From UBA11591 sp040220895 (lineage in GTDB: Bacteria; Bacteroidota; Bacteroidia; Flavobacteriales_E; Vicingaceae): a stretch of DNA of 64,000 bases. The notes beneath the pieces were generated by a model, which was given only the letters and a program-made list of their open reading frames with translations, was not told where the DNA came from and did not search any database. Below are positions 33,774-43,054 of this stretch, piece by piece. The stretch lies in NCBI GenBank assembly GCA_040220895.1, contig JAVJVY010000019.1:62001-126000 (forward strand). Direction: 5' to 3'. The position numbers and the translations under genes are program-made. Position 1 is the stretch's first letter; every line of letters begins with the position of its first letter.

Positions 33774-34988
33774 TTATTCGTTTAGTTGATTTTCATTTTT
33801 AACATAGGCAAAACTCATTCCACAGGTCACAAAGAAAAGCATGCCAATGCGAACATTAGTAACCGATAGGTTTGTCATCCCTATAATCACGAAACAAATG
33901 ATCATGAAAATTGGTAAGTATGACAGGGCGACTTTTTTAGTTCTACCCTTAAAATAATGCACTATATAAATAAATAGAAGTGTCATTCCAAATATTCCCA
34001 CACTCCCTTGATTTAAAAGAATATATAAGATTTCGTTGTCAGGAGGTTTGGAATATAGCACTTCGTAATTTTTAAGATTTCCCCATCCGAAAAAAGGCTT
34101 CTGGTAATAAAGTTTGAGCATGTCATCCCAAATTTTAAAGCGCAGCCTTAAGGAGTGAATTTTTAATGGATTAAATAAGAATATGTGCCACAGATAAGTG
34201 AACTGAAAATAAATGGCAATGAAGGCACCAAAAAGACCCATTCCGGCAATGTACAGAAGGTGCCTGATTTTAAGTCGGTATAGAAAAAGATTTAAAAGTC
34301 CTATGAGCAAAAAAGCCACAATCGCTGTGCGTGACTGGGTAAAGATGATAAACAAAAAACAACCGAAAACAAAGAGTAAGCTTTGAGTTTTTTTCTCGTT
34401 GTAAAATTCAACCATGAAGTAAATTGACATTAATAGCCAAAGCAGGGCATTGTTATTTGGGTTAATGGCTGTTCCAAGCAAACGGAAAGACTTGTCCATC
34501 TCAATACTGCCTTCGGGATACAAGGGGTGATGAGAATAAAATTTTGCTAACTCGACCCCAAAATCAAAGGGATTTACAATTTGAATGACATTGACCAAGG
34601 TCATGATTATAAATGCCAACCTAATGTAACCGGGAATTTTCGAAACCTGGTGATAGGAAAGTGATGAGAAAAATACCAGGACAACGGCGTATTTTACCCA
34701 CCTCATCAGTTCCAGAAGACCATGACTCAAATTGAGATTCAGCAAAACAGAGACCAATCCGATCACCATATTGATCATTAAAAGATTGACTAAATTCCTA
34801 TCGAAATTAAGGCTCTTCAAGCCCAGAACCATTATGAAAAGAGGTAAGGCATAGTTCTCGAGTCTGGTTGGTCCGAAATAGGCCGGATAGATAAAAATTG
34901 AAAGAATCACCAGTAGGGCAAGAAGGTCTTCAGCCCAACGAAAGACACGGGTAAATTGAATTTTATCTAGGTTACTGATCAATGACAT
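33774..34988 (-). CDS. O-antigen polymerase/ligase-like membrane protein (Wzy family)
   Basis: 404 residues from the ATG at 34988 (a TTG five codons earlier is possible). About 10-11 hydrophobic segments with a long periplasmic loop in the C-terminal half. TQSRTAIVAFLLIGL followed later by PFFGWGNLKNYE matches the Wzy_C/O-antigen ligase pattern (SRT motif and large loop). Such proteins polymerise repeat units or attach the glycan to its lipid carrier. The start overlaps the stop of the glycosyltransferase at 34972-36120. Confidence 0.85.
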   Translation of the reverse strand: MSLISNLDKIQFTRVFRWAEDLLALLVILSIFIYPAYFGPTRLENYALPLFIMVLGLKSLNFDRNLVNLLMINMVIGLVSVLLNLNLSHGLLELMRWVKYAVVLVFFSSLSYHQVSKIPGYIRLAFIIMTLVNVIQIVNPFDFGVELAKFYSHHPLYPEGSIEMDKSFRLLGTAINPNNNALLWLLMSIYFMVEFYNEKKTQSLLFVFGCFLFIIFTQSRTAIVAFLLIGLLNLFLYRLKIRHLLYIAGMGLFGAFIAIYFQFTYLWHIFLFNPLKIHSLRLRFKIWDDMLKLYYQKPFFGWGNLKNYEVLYSKPPDNEILYILLNQGSVGIFGMTLLFIYIVHYFKGRTKKVALSYLPIFMIICFVIIGMTNLSVTNVRIGMLFFVTCGMSFAYVKNENQLNE

Positions 34989-36120
34989 TTTCCAGAATTT
35001 CAATCAATTTTTTAAGCCCATTTCGTCTTGAATAATTTTCCCGCATTGGAAAATGGATGTTCAGATCTAACTGAATCATTTCCTTCAAGGTTTTTTTAAT
35101 TTCATCTTTTTCATTGCCACACCATTTGACAAGTGGATAATCTGCCGTTACTTCAGCAACATTACCTGCTTTCAGACGTCCGCTGCTGATCACTAAAATT
35201 GGTAATTCCGCTCCGAAATAATCAAAGATCTTTGTAGGCATATTCTGGGCCACACCCGGAGTTATCAATACACCTATATCTGCTTTTGCCAGCCCTTCTG
35301 CCACTTCGGAATAATCACAAACTCCCATTTCGTAAATACCGTTTAAGTCATTAGCGAACATCCGATTGTCTTCTGCGCCGCCATAATGAATGAAAGTGAA
35401 ATTATCTCCCTCTTTATTTAATTCGGTGATGGCTTTGAAGGTTTCAAAAGGAGGAGCGTCACGGTAATATTTGCCCGTGAGGATCACCGTTGTGTTTCCC
35501 GTTGAGGTTTTCTTAATATCGGATTTTTTCAAGGCTTTTTCGAGCAACACATCGTCATAGCCGTTGGGAATTACATGAAACTTTGGGCTATTGGAATCAT
35601 AGCCTGCAAGGGCTCTGTTCCCATCGTGATTGACACTTATTACCCGATCGGCGCTTTGAATAAAACCGCGCTCGAAAATCGACTTTATCCTTTTTTTAAA
35701 TGGCGAATTATGGAACCGATCGTTGTGCGAAAAAGGGTCTCTGAAATCAATGAGCACGGGACACGGGTATATTTTTTTTAATTGTGGAATGATGCTGAAA
35801 TGCATGAAAGGCCCGCCGGTGAATAATATGCCAATTACATTTTCAAAACGGTGAACTTTAAAAAAAGACAGCAAATCCTTTCTCCAAAACAGGCCGGGAT
35901 CTTTGATTAAAACTCCGAAACTACTTTTTCCCTCGGCAGGGATATAATATTGCTCAGGCAAGATCTTTTCTTCTTCTGAAAAAGGCGTGGCTGTCAGAAC
36001 CACCGGTTCAATATCAGGATAACTTTCCAATAAGTAATTAGTCCAGAATCGGATGCGATTAGCCGCTACTTCCTTATTCGGATAGAAAAAATAGGCTACA
36101 AAGATCAATTTACCTTTCAT
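34972..36120 (-). CDS. Glycosyltransferase, GT4-like
   Basis: 382 residues. The N-terminal half begins with FVAYFFYPNKEVAANRIRFW, resembling the YFPP-x-x-GAP-R loop of GT4 enzymes, with ILFTGGPFMH and LIDFRDPFSHNDRF. The C-terminal half has a GKYYRDAPP start, ADIGVLITPGVAQNMPTKIFDYFGAELPILV with the donor-site Thr-Lys-x-Phe-Asp-Tyr. Family role: sugar transfer in glycan assembly. It overlaps the previous gene (36117) by four bases and the polymerase start. Divergent from classical members, hence moderate certainty on family. Confidence 0.8.
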   Translation of the reverse strand: MKGKLIFVAYFFYPNKEVAANRIRFWTNYLLESYPDIEPVVLTATPFSEEEKILPEQYYIPAEGKSSFGVLIKDPGLFWRKDLLSFFKVHRFENVIGILFTGGPFMHFSIIPQLKKIYPCPVLIDFRDPFSHNDRFHNSPFKKRIKSIFERGFIQSADRVISVNHDGNRALAGYDSNSPKFHVIPNGYDDVLLEKALKKSDIKKTSTGNTTVILTGKYYRDAPPFETFKAITELNKEGDNFTFIHYGGAEDNRMFANDLNGIYEMGVCDYSEVAEGLAKADIGVLITPGVAQNMPTKIFDYFGAELPILVISSGRLKAGNVAEVTADYPLVKWCGNEKDEIKKTLKEMIQLDLNIHFPMRENYSRRNGLKKLIEILENVIDQ

Positions 36121-37028
36121 GAAACTCCTAGTCTGGAAAGCAGGCTGCCATAAATCTTATCCTTATCAAATTCTTTTGAGATGTATTCAGAAGAACCGCT
36201 ATTTTCGAATGGATCTCCAGATTTAAACAACTGACTTTTCTCTTCTACAATCTTTATCAGTTCCTCGGCGCTTGTGCATGGATCGCAATAAGGGAAACGG
36301 TACCTGTAAGCAACAAATTTTCCCTTGGCCAACGATTCCAGAACGAATGAAGATAATCCGTCGTGTTGGGGTATGCGGACACAAATACCGGCCTTTTCAA
36401 TCATTTCATCCAGATTATTGATCCAACCCAGAAACTTCATATTCGCTGGCGTAGTCTGGTCGTAAGCCGATGTCCCAACAAGATAGAATGGGATTTCGGG
36501 AAATGTTTCAGCGCATGTAATCAATTCTTTGATCCCGTAAAATTCTTCCCTGTCTGGATGCAGGTAAGAAAGGACGTTAAAATCCATGGGTCTTGATGCG
36601 GGCTCAATGTCTTTTTCAAACGCGACAAAATTCTGTATCTCAGCTGCAATGCCCAATGCCATTAATTCTTCTCTGATCCATTCCACCTCGCAGAGATGTT
36701 CGGCTTTTTGGATGTAATCTGATCTGTAAGTCCCGGATTGAATGGCCATTTCAGCCTTTAGTACGTCAGTTCCTACCCAATGCATGATGAGTCTTTTTTT
36801 AGCCCACAAAGCAAGATTGAAAACATTGCTGTTCAACAATGAACCATTGATGGAATAAACCACATCACAGGAAATGATGTAAGGAATGGCAGCGAGCTTT
36901 TCCCAATTATTATAGTAGGTATCGAAACATCTGATCTTGGCGTTAACTCCGTACGCAATTAGACGATCTGTCAACTTTTTGGCAAACCTTGGAAGACCAA
37001 CAATGGCTACTCTTTTCTGCCTGCCCAT
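36117..37028 (-). CDS. Putative glycosyltransferase (GT-B fold)
   Basis: 303 residues, shorter than the other transferases here. MHWVGTDVLKAE in the N-terminal half, NVLSYLHPDREEFYGIKEL and the donor-side ICVRIPQHDGLSSFVLESLAKGKFVAYRYRFPYC (a modified E-x7-E region) support a GT-B glycosyltransferase. The acceptor domain is compact. It overlaps the acyltransferase stop by 22 bases at its start and the next transferase by four at its end, so it is part of one transcript. Confidence 0.72.
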   Translation of the reverse strand: MGRQKRVAIVGLPRFAKKLTDRLIAYGVNAKIRCFDTYYNNWEKLAAIPYIISCDVVYSINGSLLNSNVFNLALWAKKRLIMHWVGTDVLKAEMAIQSGTYRSDYIQKAEHLCEVEWIREELMALGIAAEIQNFVAFEKDIEPASRPMDFNVLSYLHPDREEFYGIKELITCAETFPEIPFYLVGTSAYDQTTPANMKFLGWINNLDEMIEKAGICVRIPQHDGLSSFVLESLAKGKFVAYRYRFPYCDPCTSAEELIKIVEEKSQLFKSGDPFENSGSSEYISKEFDKDKIYGSLLSRLGVS

Positions 37029-37585
37029 TCTTCGTAAAAAGCTTTTAGTTTAGGATGCTCCTCCAAAAAAGGACCGTCGGTATCTCTGGTATCTCCAAGG
37101 ACATTGGCGGGATTTCCACCAATGATAGCGAAATCCGGGAATTCACCTTTGACAAGGCTATATGCCCGTATCAGACAACCTTTACCGATCCTGGTTCCAG
37201 GCATGATAAGGCTATGTGGACCGATAAAAGTATATGCTCCTATGCTAACCGGACCGTTTACAAATCCTTTGTGCACTTTAAAATCCCGGTAATGCGAGCC
37301 GTAATACCTTATAGAGTGATGGCTGGAATGTGAAAGGATGCTGATGAAATTTGTTACCTGACAACCTTCTCCAATTTCCACACCGTTACTTGCTTCAATA
37401 AAGTTATGGTGCCCAATGAATACATTGTCTCGTAGTATTAAGCTATTGGAATTCTCAATGACCGTGGTATTGCTGATACGGGTATTTGGTAAGTGCAGAC
37501 CATGGTGCTTCAATCCATAAATCATTCCTGGTCTCATGAGTTTCATGAGCCAGTAATTCAACTTATTTACTAACTTATCACGCAC
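37007..37585 (-). CDS. Left-handed beta-helix (hexapeptide) acyltransferase
   Basis: 192 residues from a GTG at 37585. Hexapeptide repeats run through most of the protein: ISNTTVIENSNSLILRDNVFIG, GVEIGEGCQV, GPVSIGAYTFIGPHSLIMPGTRIGKGCLIRAYSLV, ending in FAIIGGNPANVLG, the typical acetyl-CoA site of the CysE/LacA/NodL group. The conserved catalytic His probably lies in SHSSHHSIRY. It would O- or N-acetylate a sugar of the glycan. The start overlaps the flippase stop by eight bases. Confidence 0.85.
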   Translation of the reverse strand: MRDKLVNKLNYWLMKLMRPGMIYGLKHHGLHLPNTRISNTTVIENSNSLILRDNVFIGHHNFIEASNGVEIGEGCQVTNFISILSHSSHHSIRYYGSHYRDFKVHKGFVNGPVSIGAYTFIGPHSLIMPGTRIGKGCLIRAYSLVKGEFPDFAIIGGNPANVLGDTRDTDGPFLEEHPKLKAFYEEWAGRKE

Positions 37586-38855
37586 TGGTTTTCAACTGAC
37601 TTATAATCCGGTAATACCAATAATTCACTGCGGCGAAATACACACTTTCCACAATTGCCAATAGTTTGATGGTATTCAGAAAGTCTCCAAATATATAAAA
37701 ACCCGATACCCAGCTTATTAAAACCAGGGCAAAGTTGATTAAACTTAAGAGCAAGACGGTTTTTTGTTTTTTAAGAATGACCGGCACATAAGAAAATGCC
37801 GAAGCAATGAAACCTAGAAACATCCAGATCGAAGTGACCTGAGCCAGTTCTCCGGCAAACTTCCATGATTCCCCAAAGACCAGAGAAAAGATAATAGGGC
37901 CGGCAAGGGTGAATGGAATGAATATAATTAATCCCACCAAAATAAAGTAGGATAGGTATTTTAAGAATAATGGGGCAATCGACAAGCCATCGGCATGCAT
38001 TTTAGAGGCCGTCTGGTAGAAGATCTGTCCGGCGGAATTTCCGATAACGATGCTAGGTGTTTTCAGTATTCTGACCTTTAAGGCATACAAACCCAGTGCG
38101 GCGGCTCCAAAGAAATGGGCTATAATAATAACCACGGCGCTCAAATGCAAAACGTCAATCAGGGCATTTGGCAGATTGACTTTTGGGAATTCACTGAATT
38201 CGACAAACGTTTTTTTCAATTTACCTATATCGGTAGATAGATTATTCTTTTTCACATAGCTTCTCAAGGCCAATACCGGCAATATTGCCAGAAAGAAAGC
38301 ACCTATAAAATTCGGAAGGATCAAACTAAATACACTGCCCGAGATCAAAAGGGCAAAAGCTATTTTACCAACATTGTTGAGACCTGAGTCAACTATTCTG
38401 AAAAGGCTAATGAAACGGTATCTACCAATTCTTAACAACGAATTACTTCCCGCCTGCGCCACACCCATTAAAAGTACCAGAATGGGAATAAATAAGAGCC
38501 ATTTATTGAAGCCGGGGTTATCCAGAAATTGGGTGATCGGTATTTGAAAAATTGTAAAAAGTAAGAGGCATAGCAATGACGTGACCAAAGTTGAAAAAAA
38601 TGACAAGGTAAAAAGCTGATAAGCCTTGTCATCTTCTTTTGGAAGTGGAATTGCAATGTCGAATCTCAATGTTGAAATTACAGCAAAGAATGCGGAAATT
38701 CTGAGCACAAGTTCCAATGAAGAAAACTGATCCGGTGTATATAAGCGAGTAAGGAAGGGTGATATTGCAAAAGGAATAAGTTGGGAAATAAAGGTGCCTC
38801 CCGATAGAATCAGAAGGTTTCTTTTATTTCCCGTCAATAATTGCCTCAATACCAT
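37578..38855 (-). CDS. Polysaccharide flippase (Wzx/RfbX-like)
   Basis: 425 residues with 12-14 hydrophobic segments, MATE/MOP-type fold. The N-terminal LLILSGGTFISQLIPFAISPFLTRLYTPDQFS is characteristic of Wzx-type oligosaccharide flippases, as is RFDIAIPLP in the first third. It moves lipid-linked repeat units across the inner membrane for polymerisation by Wzy. It is the first gene of a minus-strand run of six (flippase, acyltransferase, three glycan genes, Wzz-like). Confidence 0.88.
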   Translation of the reverse strand: MVLRQLLTGNKRNLLILSGGTFISQLIPFAISPFLTRLYTPDQFSSLELVLRISAFFAVISTLRFDIAIPLPKEDDKAYQLFTLSFFSTLVTSLLCLLLFTIFQIPITQFLDNPGFNKWLLFIPILVLLMGVAQAGSNSLLRIGRYRFISLFRIVDSGLNNVGKIAFALLISGSVFSLILPNFIGAFFLAILPVLALRSYVKKNNLSTDIGKLKKTFVEFSEFPKVNLPNALIDVLHLSAVVIIIAHFFGAAALGLYALKVRILKTPSIVIGNSAGQIFYQTASKMHADGLSIAPLFLKYLSYFILVGLIIFIPFTLAGPIIFSLVFGESWKFAGELAQVTSIWMFLGFIASAFSYVPVILKKQKTVLLLSLINFALVLISWVSGFYIFGDFLNTIKLLAIVESVYFAAVNYWYYRIISQLKTSA

Positions 38856-38937
38856 GGTGTTACGCAGAAATAGACATAGTACTCGTCATCGGTTCTAAGG
38901 TCTGAAAATACAACGGATTTCCTTAAAGAACACTCCT

Positions 38938-39005
38938 GCCTCAAAAGCTTTCCAACAACCAGGGCGTTTACACGCCTATTTCAGCTGGTTGGTTACTTTT
39001 GAGGC
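38938..39005. promoter_or_regulatory. 68-base three-step hairpin in the divergent flippase/glycosyltransferase leader
   Basis: Nested complementary arms: GCCTCAAAAG (38938-38947) with CTTTTGAGGC (38996-39005), CCAACAACCAG (38952-38962) with CTGGTTGG (38985-38992, small bulge), and GGCGT (38963-38967) with ACGCC (38972-38976) around a TTAC loop. It is not followed by a T-tract on either strand. It lies 60 bases before the glycosyltransferase start at 39066 and 82 before the flippase start at 38855. A TACTTTTG -7-like box overlaps its right arm (38994-39001). It could be a protein-binding operator, a structured leader or an attenuator. Confidence 0.55.
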
Positions 39006-39065
39006 TCAGAATCCTGCCGATTATTATTTAAGCAAGGTGCAGCGAATACGATGAATTGATCGCCG

Positions 39066-40289
39066 ATGAAGATATTACTTCTTACACAGTATTTTCCTCC
39101 TGAAGTAGGCGCTCCACAAAACAGGCTTTTTGAATTGGCGATCAGGTTGAAGGCGAGTGGGGTGGAGGTTGATGTATTGACTGCCATGCCCAATTACCCG
39201 TCTATGCTTATTCACGATGAATACAAAGGGCGATTTACCATGCAGGAGGAAATGGGTGGCATGAAGGTTCTTCGTTCTTGGATCTTCGTTTCCCAAAGCA
39301 AGAGTATTTTACCCCGTCTTCTGAATTACTTTTCATTTGTATTCACATCTTTCTTTGTCGGTAACTTTAAATTAGGGAAGTACGACTATGTGTTTTGTGA
39401 ATCCCCACCCTTGTTCCTTGGTTTGTCCGCTTATGCGCTTTCTGTTATTAAAAGAGCCGGATTGATTTTTAATGTCTCCGACCTTTGGCCGGAAAGTGCG
39501 GAAAAACTCGATATTATCCGCAATAAGTTTTTGCTCAACTCAGCAACCGTTCTGGAGGAATTCCTCTATAAAAAGGCAGTTCTGGTGACCGGACAGACCC
39601 AAGGTATTGTGGCTAATATTTCGTCCAGATTCCCCGAAAAGGAATGTTATTGGTTGCCCAATGGCGTGGATCTCTCTTATTACAATCCGGTCCAATACGA
39701 TAGGTCCTGGAGGGAAAAGTTGGGTCTGAATGAAGGAGATATAGCACTCGCATATGCCGGAATTCACGGGCACGCTCAGGGACTGGAGGTGATACTGAAG
39801 GCCGCAGCTTTGTTACAAGACCAGCCTCATTTGAAATTCTTTTTTTTAGGAAGTGGTCCTGAAAAGAAGGAGCTTATCGAGTTGAATGAATCCCTCGGTA
39901 ATACGTCGGTTCAGTTCCTGGATGTAATCGGAAAAGGTGAAATGCCCTTTTTCATAAGTGCCATTGATGTTTCTATAATTCCGTTAAAGAATATTCCGTT
40001 ATTCGAGGGGGCAATTCCATCTAAAATATTTGAGAGTCTTTCAATGAAAAAGCCCATTTTATTGGGTGTGAAAGGAGAAGCTAAAGAGCTTTTCATCGAA
40101 AGAGGCAAAGCAGGAAAAACATTTATTCCGGAAAATGAAGTTTCTTTGAAAGAAGAGATTTTGTCACTTTCAAGCGATCCAGGTGGAATAAAAACCATGG
40201 GAGAGAATGGAAGGAAATACGTAGAACTGGCGTTCAATCGCGACACCATTGCCACGGCTTTTGTTGAAGTATTAGAAAATATTAAATGA
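39066..40289 (+). CDS. Glycosyltransferase family 4 protein (WbuB-like)
   Basis: 407 residues. MKILLLTQYFPPEVGAPQNR is the classic N-terminal acceptor loop of the WbuB/WcaC-type transferases, followed by TAMPNYPS, SPPLFLGLSAY and NVSDLWPESAEKL. The donor half contains YAGIHGHAQGLEVIL and SIIPLKNIPLFEGAIPSKIFESLSMKKPILLGV, ending in NGRKYVE. WbuB homologues transfer L-fucosamine-type sugars, and the wecB gene follows with a four-base overlap; a link to UDP-amino-sugar use is therefore plausible but not shown. Confidence 0.88.
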   Translation: MKILLLTQYFPPEVGAPQNRLFELAIRLKASGVEVDVLTAMPNYPSMLIHDEYKGRFTMQEEMGGMKVLRSWIFVSQSKSILPRLLNYFSFVFTSFFVGNFKLGKYDYVFCESPPLFLGLSAYALSVIKRAGLIFNVSDLWPESAEKLDIIRNKFLLNSATVLEEFLYKKAVLVTGQTQGIVANISSRFPEKECYWLPNGVDLSYYNPVQYDRSWREKLGLNEGDIALAYAGIHGHAQGLEVILKAAALLQDQPHLKFFFLGSGPEKKELIELNESLGNTSVQFLDVIGKGEMPFFISAIDVSIIPLKNIPLFEGAIPSKIFESLSMKKPILLGVKGEAKELFIERGKAGKTFIPENEVSLKEEILSLSSDPGGIKTMGENGRKYVELAFNRDTIATAFVEVLENIK

Positions 40290-41368
40290 AAAAAATTCTG
40301 ACAGTTATAGGAGCCCGGCCCCAATTTGTCAAAGCCGCAACTGTTTCAAGGGCTTTTTCCAAAATCAAAGGTGTTTCTGAAATCATTGTACATACCGGAC
40401 AGCATTTCGATCAGAACATGTCCGAGGTATTTTTTACTGAAATGGAAATTCCCAAACCCGACCATTTTTTAAATGTCAATAGTTTGGGTCACGGAGCAAT
40501 GACAGGAAAGATGATGGAAGGCTTGGAGGCTCTAATGATATCGGAGAAACCCGATGCCGTTATGGTTTATGGTGATACCAATTCAACCTTAGCCGGTGCG
40601 ATTACAGCAAAAAAACTACACATAAAGGTCGCACACGTCGAAGCCGGACTAAGAAGCTTTAATATGCATATGCCAGAAGAGGTGAATCGAATTTTAACTG
40701 ACAGGATTTCAGACATTCTTTATTGCCCAACCGAAGTTGCCAGAAAAAATTTAATGGAAGAAGGTTATGGACATTTTAATGCCCGCATTGCTGTCATAGG
40801 TGATGTGATGTACGACGCGGCAATGTATTACGCCGAGAAATCACATGAGAAGTCCTCAATTACTGACGACCTTGGCTTGAAAGATTTTGCTTTGTGCACT
40901 TTGCACCGAGCCGAGAATACCGATGATAAAGAGAAATTAGCTTCAATCTGTTCAGCACTGAATACCATAGGTAAGGATTTGGAAATTATATTGCCTTTGC
41001 ATCCGAGAACGAAAAAAATGCTTGCTGCCTATGGATTAAAACTCAATGTTCGAACCATCGAACCGGTCGGTTATTTTGACATGATTGCCCTAATTTCTTC
41101 TTCTGATCTGGTTCTAACTGATTCAGGTGGACTTCAAAAAGAGGCATATTTTTTTAAAAAGCCTTGCGTGACAATGCGAGAACAGACGGAATGGGTGGAA
41201 TTGATTGAAGCCGGCGTTAATATGCTAACAGGGTCTGATGGCGATCTGATCGTAAAAAGTGTCGAGATTATGCGCAATAAAGAATTGTCCTTCAATGCTG
41301 ATCTTTACGGAGATGGAAATGCTTCGGTAAAAATTGCTGAGGACTTATTTGCTTCTTTAAATGATTAA
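40286..41368 (+). CDS. wecB: UDP-N-acetylglucosamine 2-epimerase (non-hydrolysing)
   Basis: 360 residues, the usual length. It interconverts UDP-GlcNAc and UDP-ManNAc. Diagnostic segments: VIGARPQFVKAA at the start, HTGQHFDQNMS, VYGDTNSTLAG, HVEAGLRSFN with the following PEEVNR, TLHRAENT, PLHPRT and DSGGLQKEAYF. UDP-ManNAc would feed ManNAc(A) or fucosamine-type sugars; a wecC dehydrogenase is not in the window. It overlaps the next gene by eight bases. Confidence 0.95.
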   Translation: MKKILTVIGARPQFVKAATVSRAFSKIKGVSEIIVHTGQHFDQNMSEVFFTEMEIPKPDHFLNVNSLGHGAMTGKMMEGLEALMISEKPDAVMVYGDTNSTLAGAITAKKLHIKVAHVEAGLRSFNMHMPEEVNRILTDRISDILYCPTEVARKNLMEEGYGHFNARIAVIGDVMYDAAMYYAEKSHEKSSITDDLGLKDFALCTLHRAENTDDKEKLASICSALNTIGKDLEIILPLHPRTKKMLAAYGLKLNVRTIEPVGYFDMIALISSSDLVLTDSGGLQKEAYFFKKPCVTMREQTEWVELIEAGVNMLTGSDGDLIVKSVEIMRNKELSFNADLYGDGNASVKIAEDLFASLND

Positions 41369-42599
41369 TCGCTCTGCTTTTTTTCTTGGAAAATTAGAGA
41401 ACTGGCTTTTATGCGCCATTGCTTTTTTCTTTCCCATGTACAAGCGGCTACTGCCTTTTGTAATTGCGGCGTATTGCTTGGTTTTTGTCCTGAATGGTGG
41501 TCTGCTAAAAATTATTGCGAATCTAACTGATCGCTACCTGTTGATCACCACGGCATTTTATACCTTATTGCTCATTGGCATTAGCTACTCCGTTGAAAAA
41601 GAAGCTGCTTTTTTTGATGTAGAAGTTAAATTTTCATTGTTTCTCTTTCCTGTGATTTTCGCAGCCAAGTCGTTAGATAAAAGATTGACTTATCAATTGT
41701 TTTTTTGGTTCACCATTGGTTGTCTGGCAGCCACTCTTATATGCTTTACCACCGCATTGGTTTACTACCTTGATTCGGCCAATGCCTCGGTTTTTTATTA
41801 TCAAGAACTTTCTGTTTTTCAGCACCCGTCTTATTTTTCGATGTATCTCAATTTTTGTATCTATCTCATCTATTATTACATGGTCTTTGACAGGGATGTA
41901 AACATCGTAAAATCCGATGTTGTCATGGTGGGGGTAATCGTCATTTTCGCTTTTTTTATCGTCTTGCTTTCGTCAAAAATCGGCCTCATTACCCTTTTCA
42001 TGGTAATTTTCGCAGGAACCTTGCTGTGGTTCTTAAAAAGCCGCGCCATTTTTCCAAGCATCATGGTCTTTATTATGTTATCGGGTATGATTTATTTTAG
42101 CTTCAATTACTCCAATTATATACAGGGAAGAATTGAAGAGGCGGTGAGTTCTATTTCTGATGAGCGAGTAACCTTTACTACTACAGGAGCAAGGATCGTT
42201 ATCTGGAGTCAATCGTTGGAATTAATTAAAGAACACCCGTTTTTTGGTTATGGAACAGGGGACGTCAAGCACGAATTGATCGGGAAATATCGCGAAAAGG
42301 GGTACGATCATTTGGTAGAATTAAGATTAAATGCCCATAATCAGTTCTTGCAAACCATCATTTCTGTCGGAATTCTTGGCATCATTTTATTGCTCTTGTA
42401 TTTATACTACCCGATGTTTAATGTATCATTTTACAACAATTTGATCTACATGGGATTTCTGGGTTTGATCAGCATTAATCTGTTGACCGAATCGATGTTC
42501 GAAACTCAGGCTGGCGTCGTGTTTTACGCCTTTTTTAATTCAATTTTGTATTTTAACAGACAGGCGGTCGCACCTTTTAATCTAAAAAGATCAAAATGA
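41361..42599 (+). CDS. O-antigen ligase/polymerase family protein (Wzy_C)
   Basis: 412 residues, about ten membrane helices. The C-terminal third has the Wzy_C/WaaL pattern: TTGARIVIWSQSLELIKEHPFFGYGTGDV, then a periplasmic loop with NAHNQFLQTIISVGILG, the conserved His being part of the ligase site. It joins glycan to a carrier or polymerises repeats. It is the second such protein here (the other is at 33774-34988), consistent with one polymerase and one ligase, but the split of roles cannot be decided. Confidence 0.85.
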   Translation: MINRSAFFLGKLENWLLCAIAFFFPMYKRLLPFVIAAYCLVFVLNGGLLKIIANLTDRYLLITTAFYTLLLIGISYSVEKEAAFFDVEVKFSLFLFPVIFAAKSLDKRLTYQLFFWFTIGCLAATLICFTTALVYYLDSANASVFYYQELSVFQHPSYFSMYLNFCIYLIYYYMVFDRDVNIVKSDVVMVGVIVIFAFFIVLLSSKIGLITLFMVIFAGTLLWFLKSRAIFPSIMVFIMLSGMIYFSFNYSNYIQGRIEEAVSSISDERVTFTTTGARIVIWSQSLELIKEHPFFGYGTGDVKHELIGKYREKGYDHLVELRLNAHNQFLQTIISVGILGIILLLLYLYYPMFNVSFYNNLIYMGFLGLISINLLTESMFETQAGVVFYAFFNSILYFNRQAVAPFNLKRSK

Positions 42600-43054
42600 T
42601 CCAACGAATCCAAACCCTTTTTTTGTTGCTTTCATTATCATTTTGCCTTCTTCTAATGTATTTGCCATTAGGCCATGTCGGCGATCAATTTGAATTCACC
42701 TATTATGTTTATGGCTTTGTGGACCATTCGGGTTTATTAGTTCACTCTTTTTATTTATCCATTGTCGTTTTACTGGTGGTGATATTTTTGCAATTGATTT
42801 CAATCTTACTTTACAAGAATCGACTAAGACAGGTTATGTTGGCTCAGATTTCTTTGATTCTACTCGTTTTACTGGCGGTTTCAGTACTTATGTCTCCCGA
42901 TCTGTTTGGATATCCCCAAAAAGATTTGGGCTTGTCGCTTGAATATAATTGGAATACCATTTTAATGATTATTCCGTGGGGATTCACCTACCTTGCCATT
43001 CGTCGCATCAAAAAAGATGAAGCTCTTGTCAGATCAGCAGATCGCATGCGCTGA
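42596..43054 (+). CDS. DUF4293 membrane protein
   Basis: 152 residues, four membrane helices. The N-terminal MIQRIQTLFLLLSLSF is the standard start of DUF4293 proteins, which occur in Bacteroidota and often lie next to rho or lipid genes; no activity is known. ATGA overlap with the ligase-like gene suggests co-translation. It ends one base before the convergent phosphodiesterase gene, with no terminator between. Confidence 0.82.
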   Translation: MIQRIQTLFLLLSLSFCLLLMYLPLGHVGDQFEFTYYVYGFVDHSGLLVHSFYLSIVVLLVVIFLQLISILLYKNRLRQVMLAQISLILLVLLAVSVLMSPDLFGYPQKDLGLSLEYNWNTILMIIPWGFTYLAIRRIKKDEALVRSADRMR

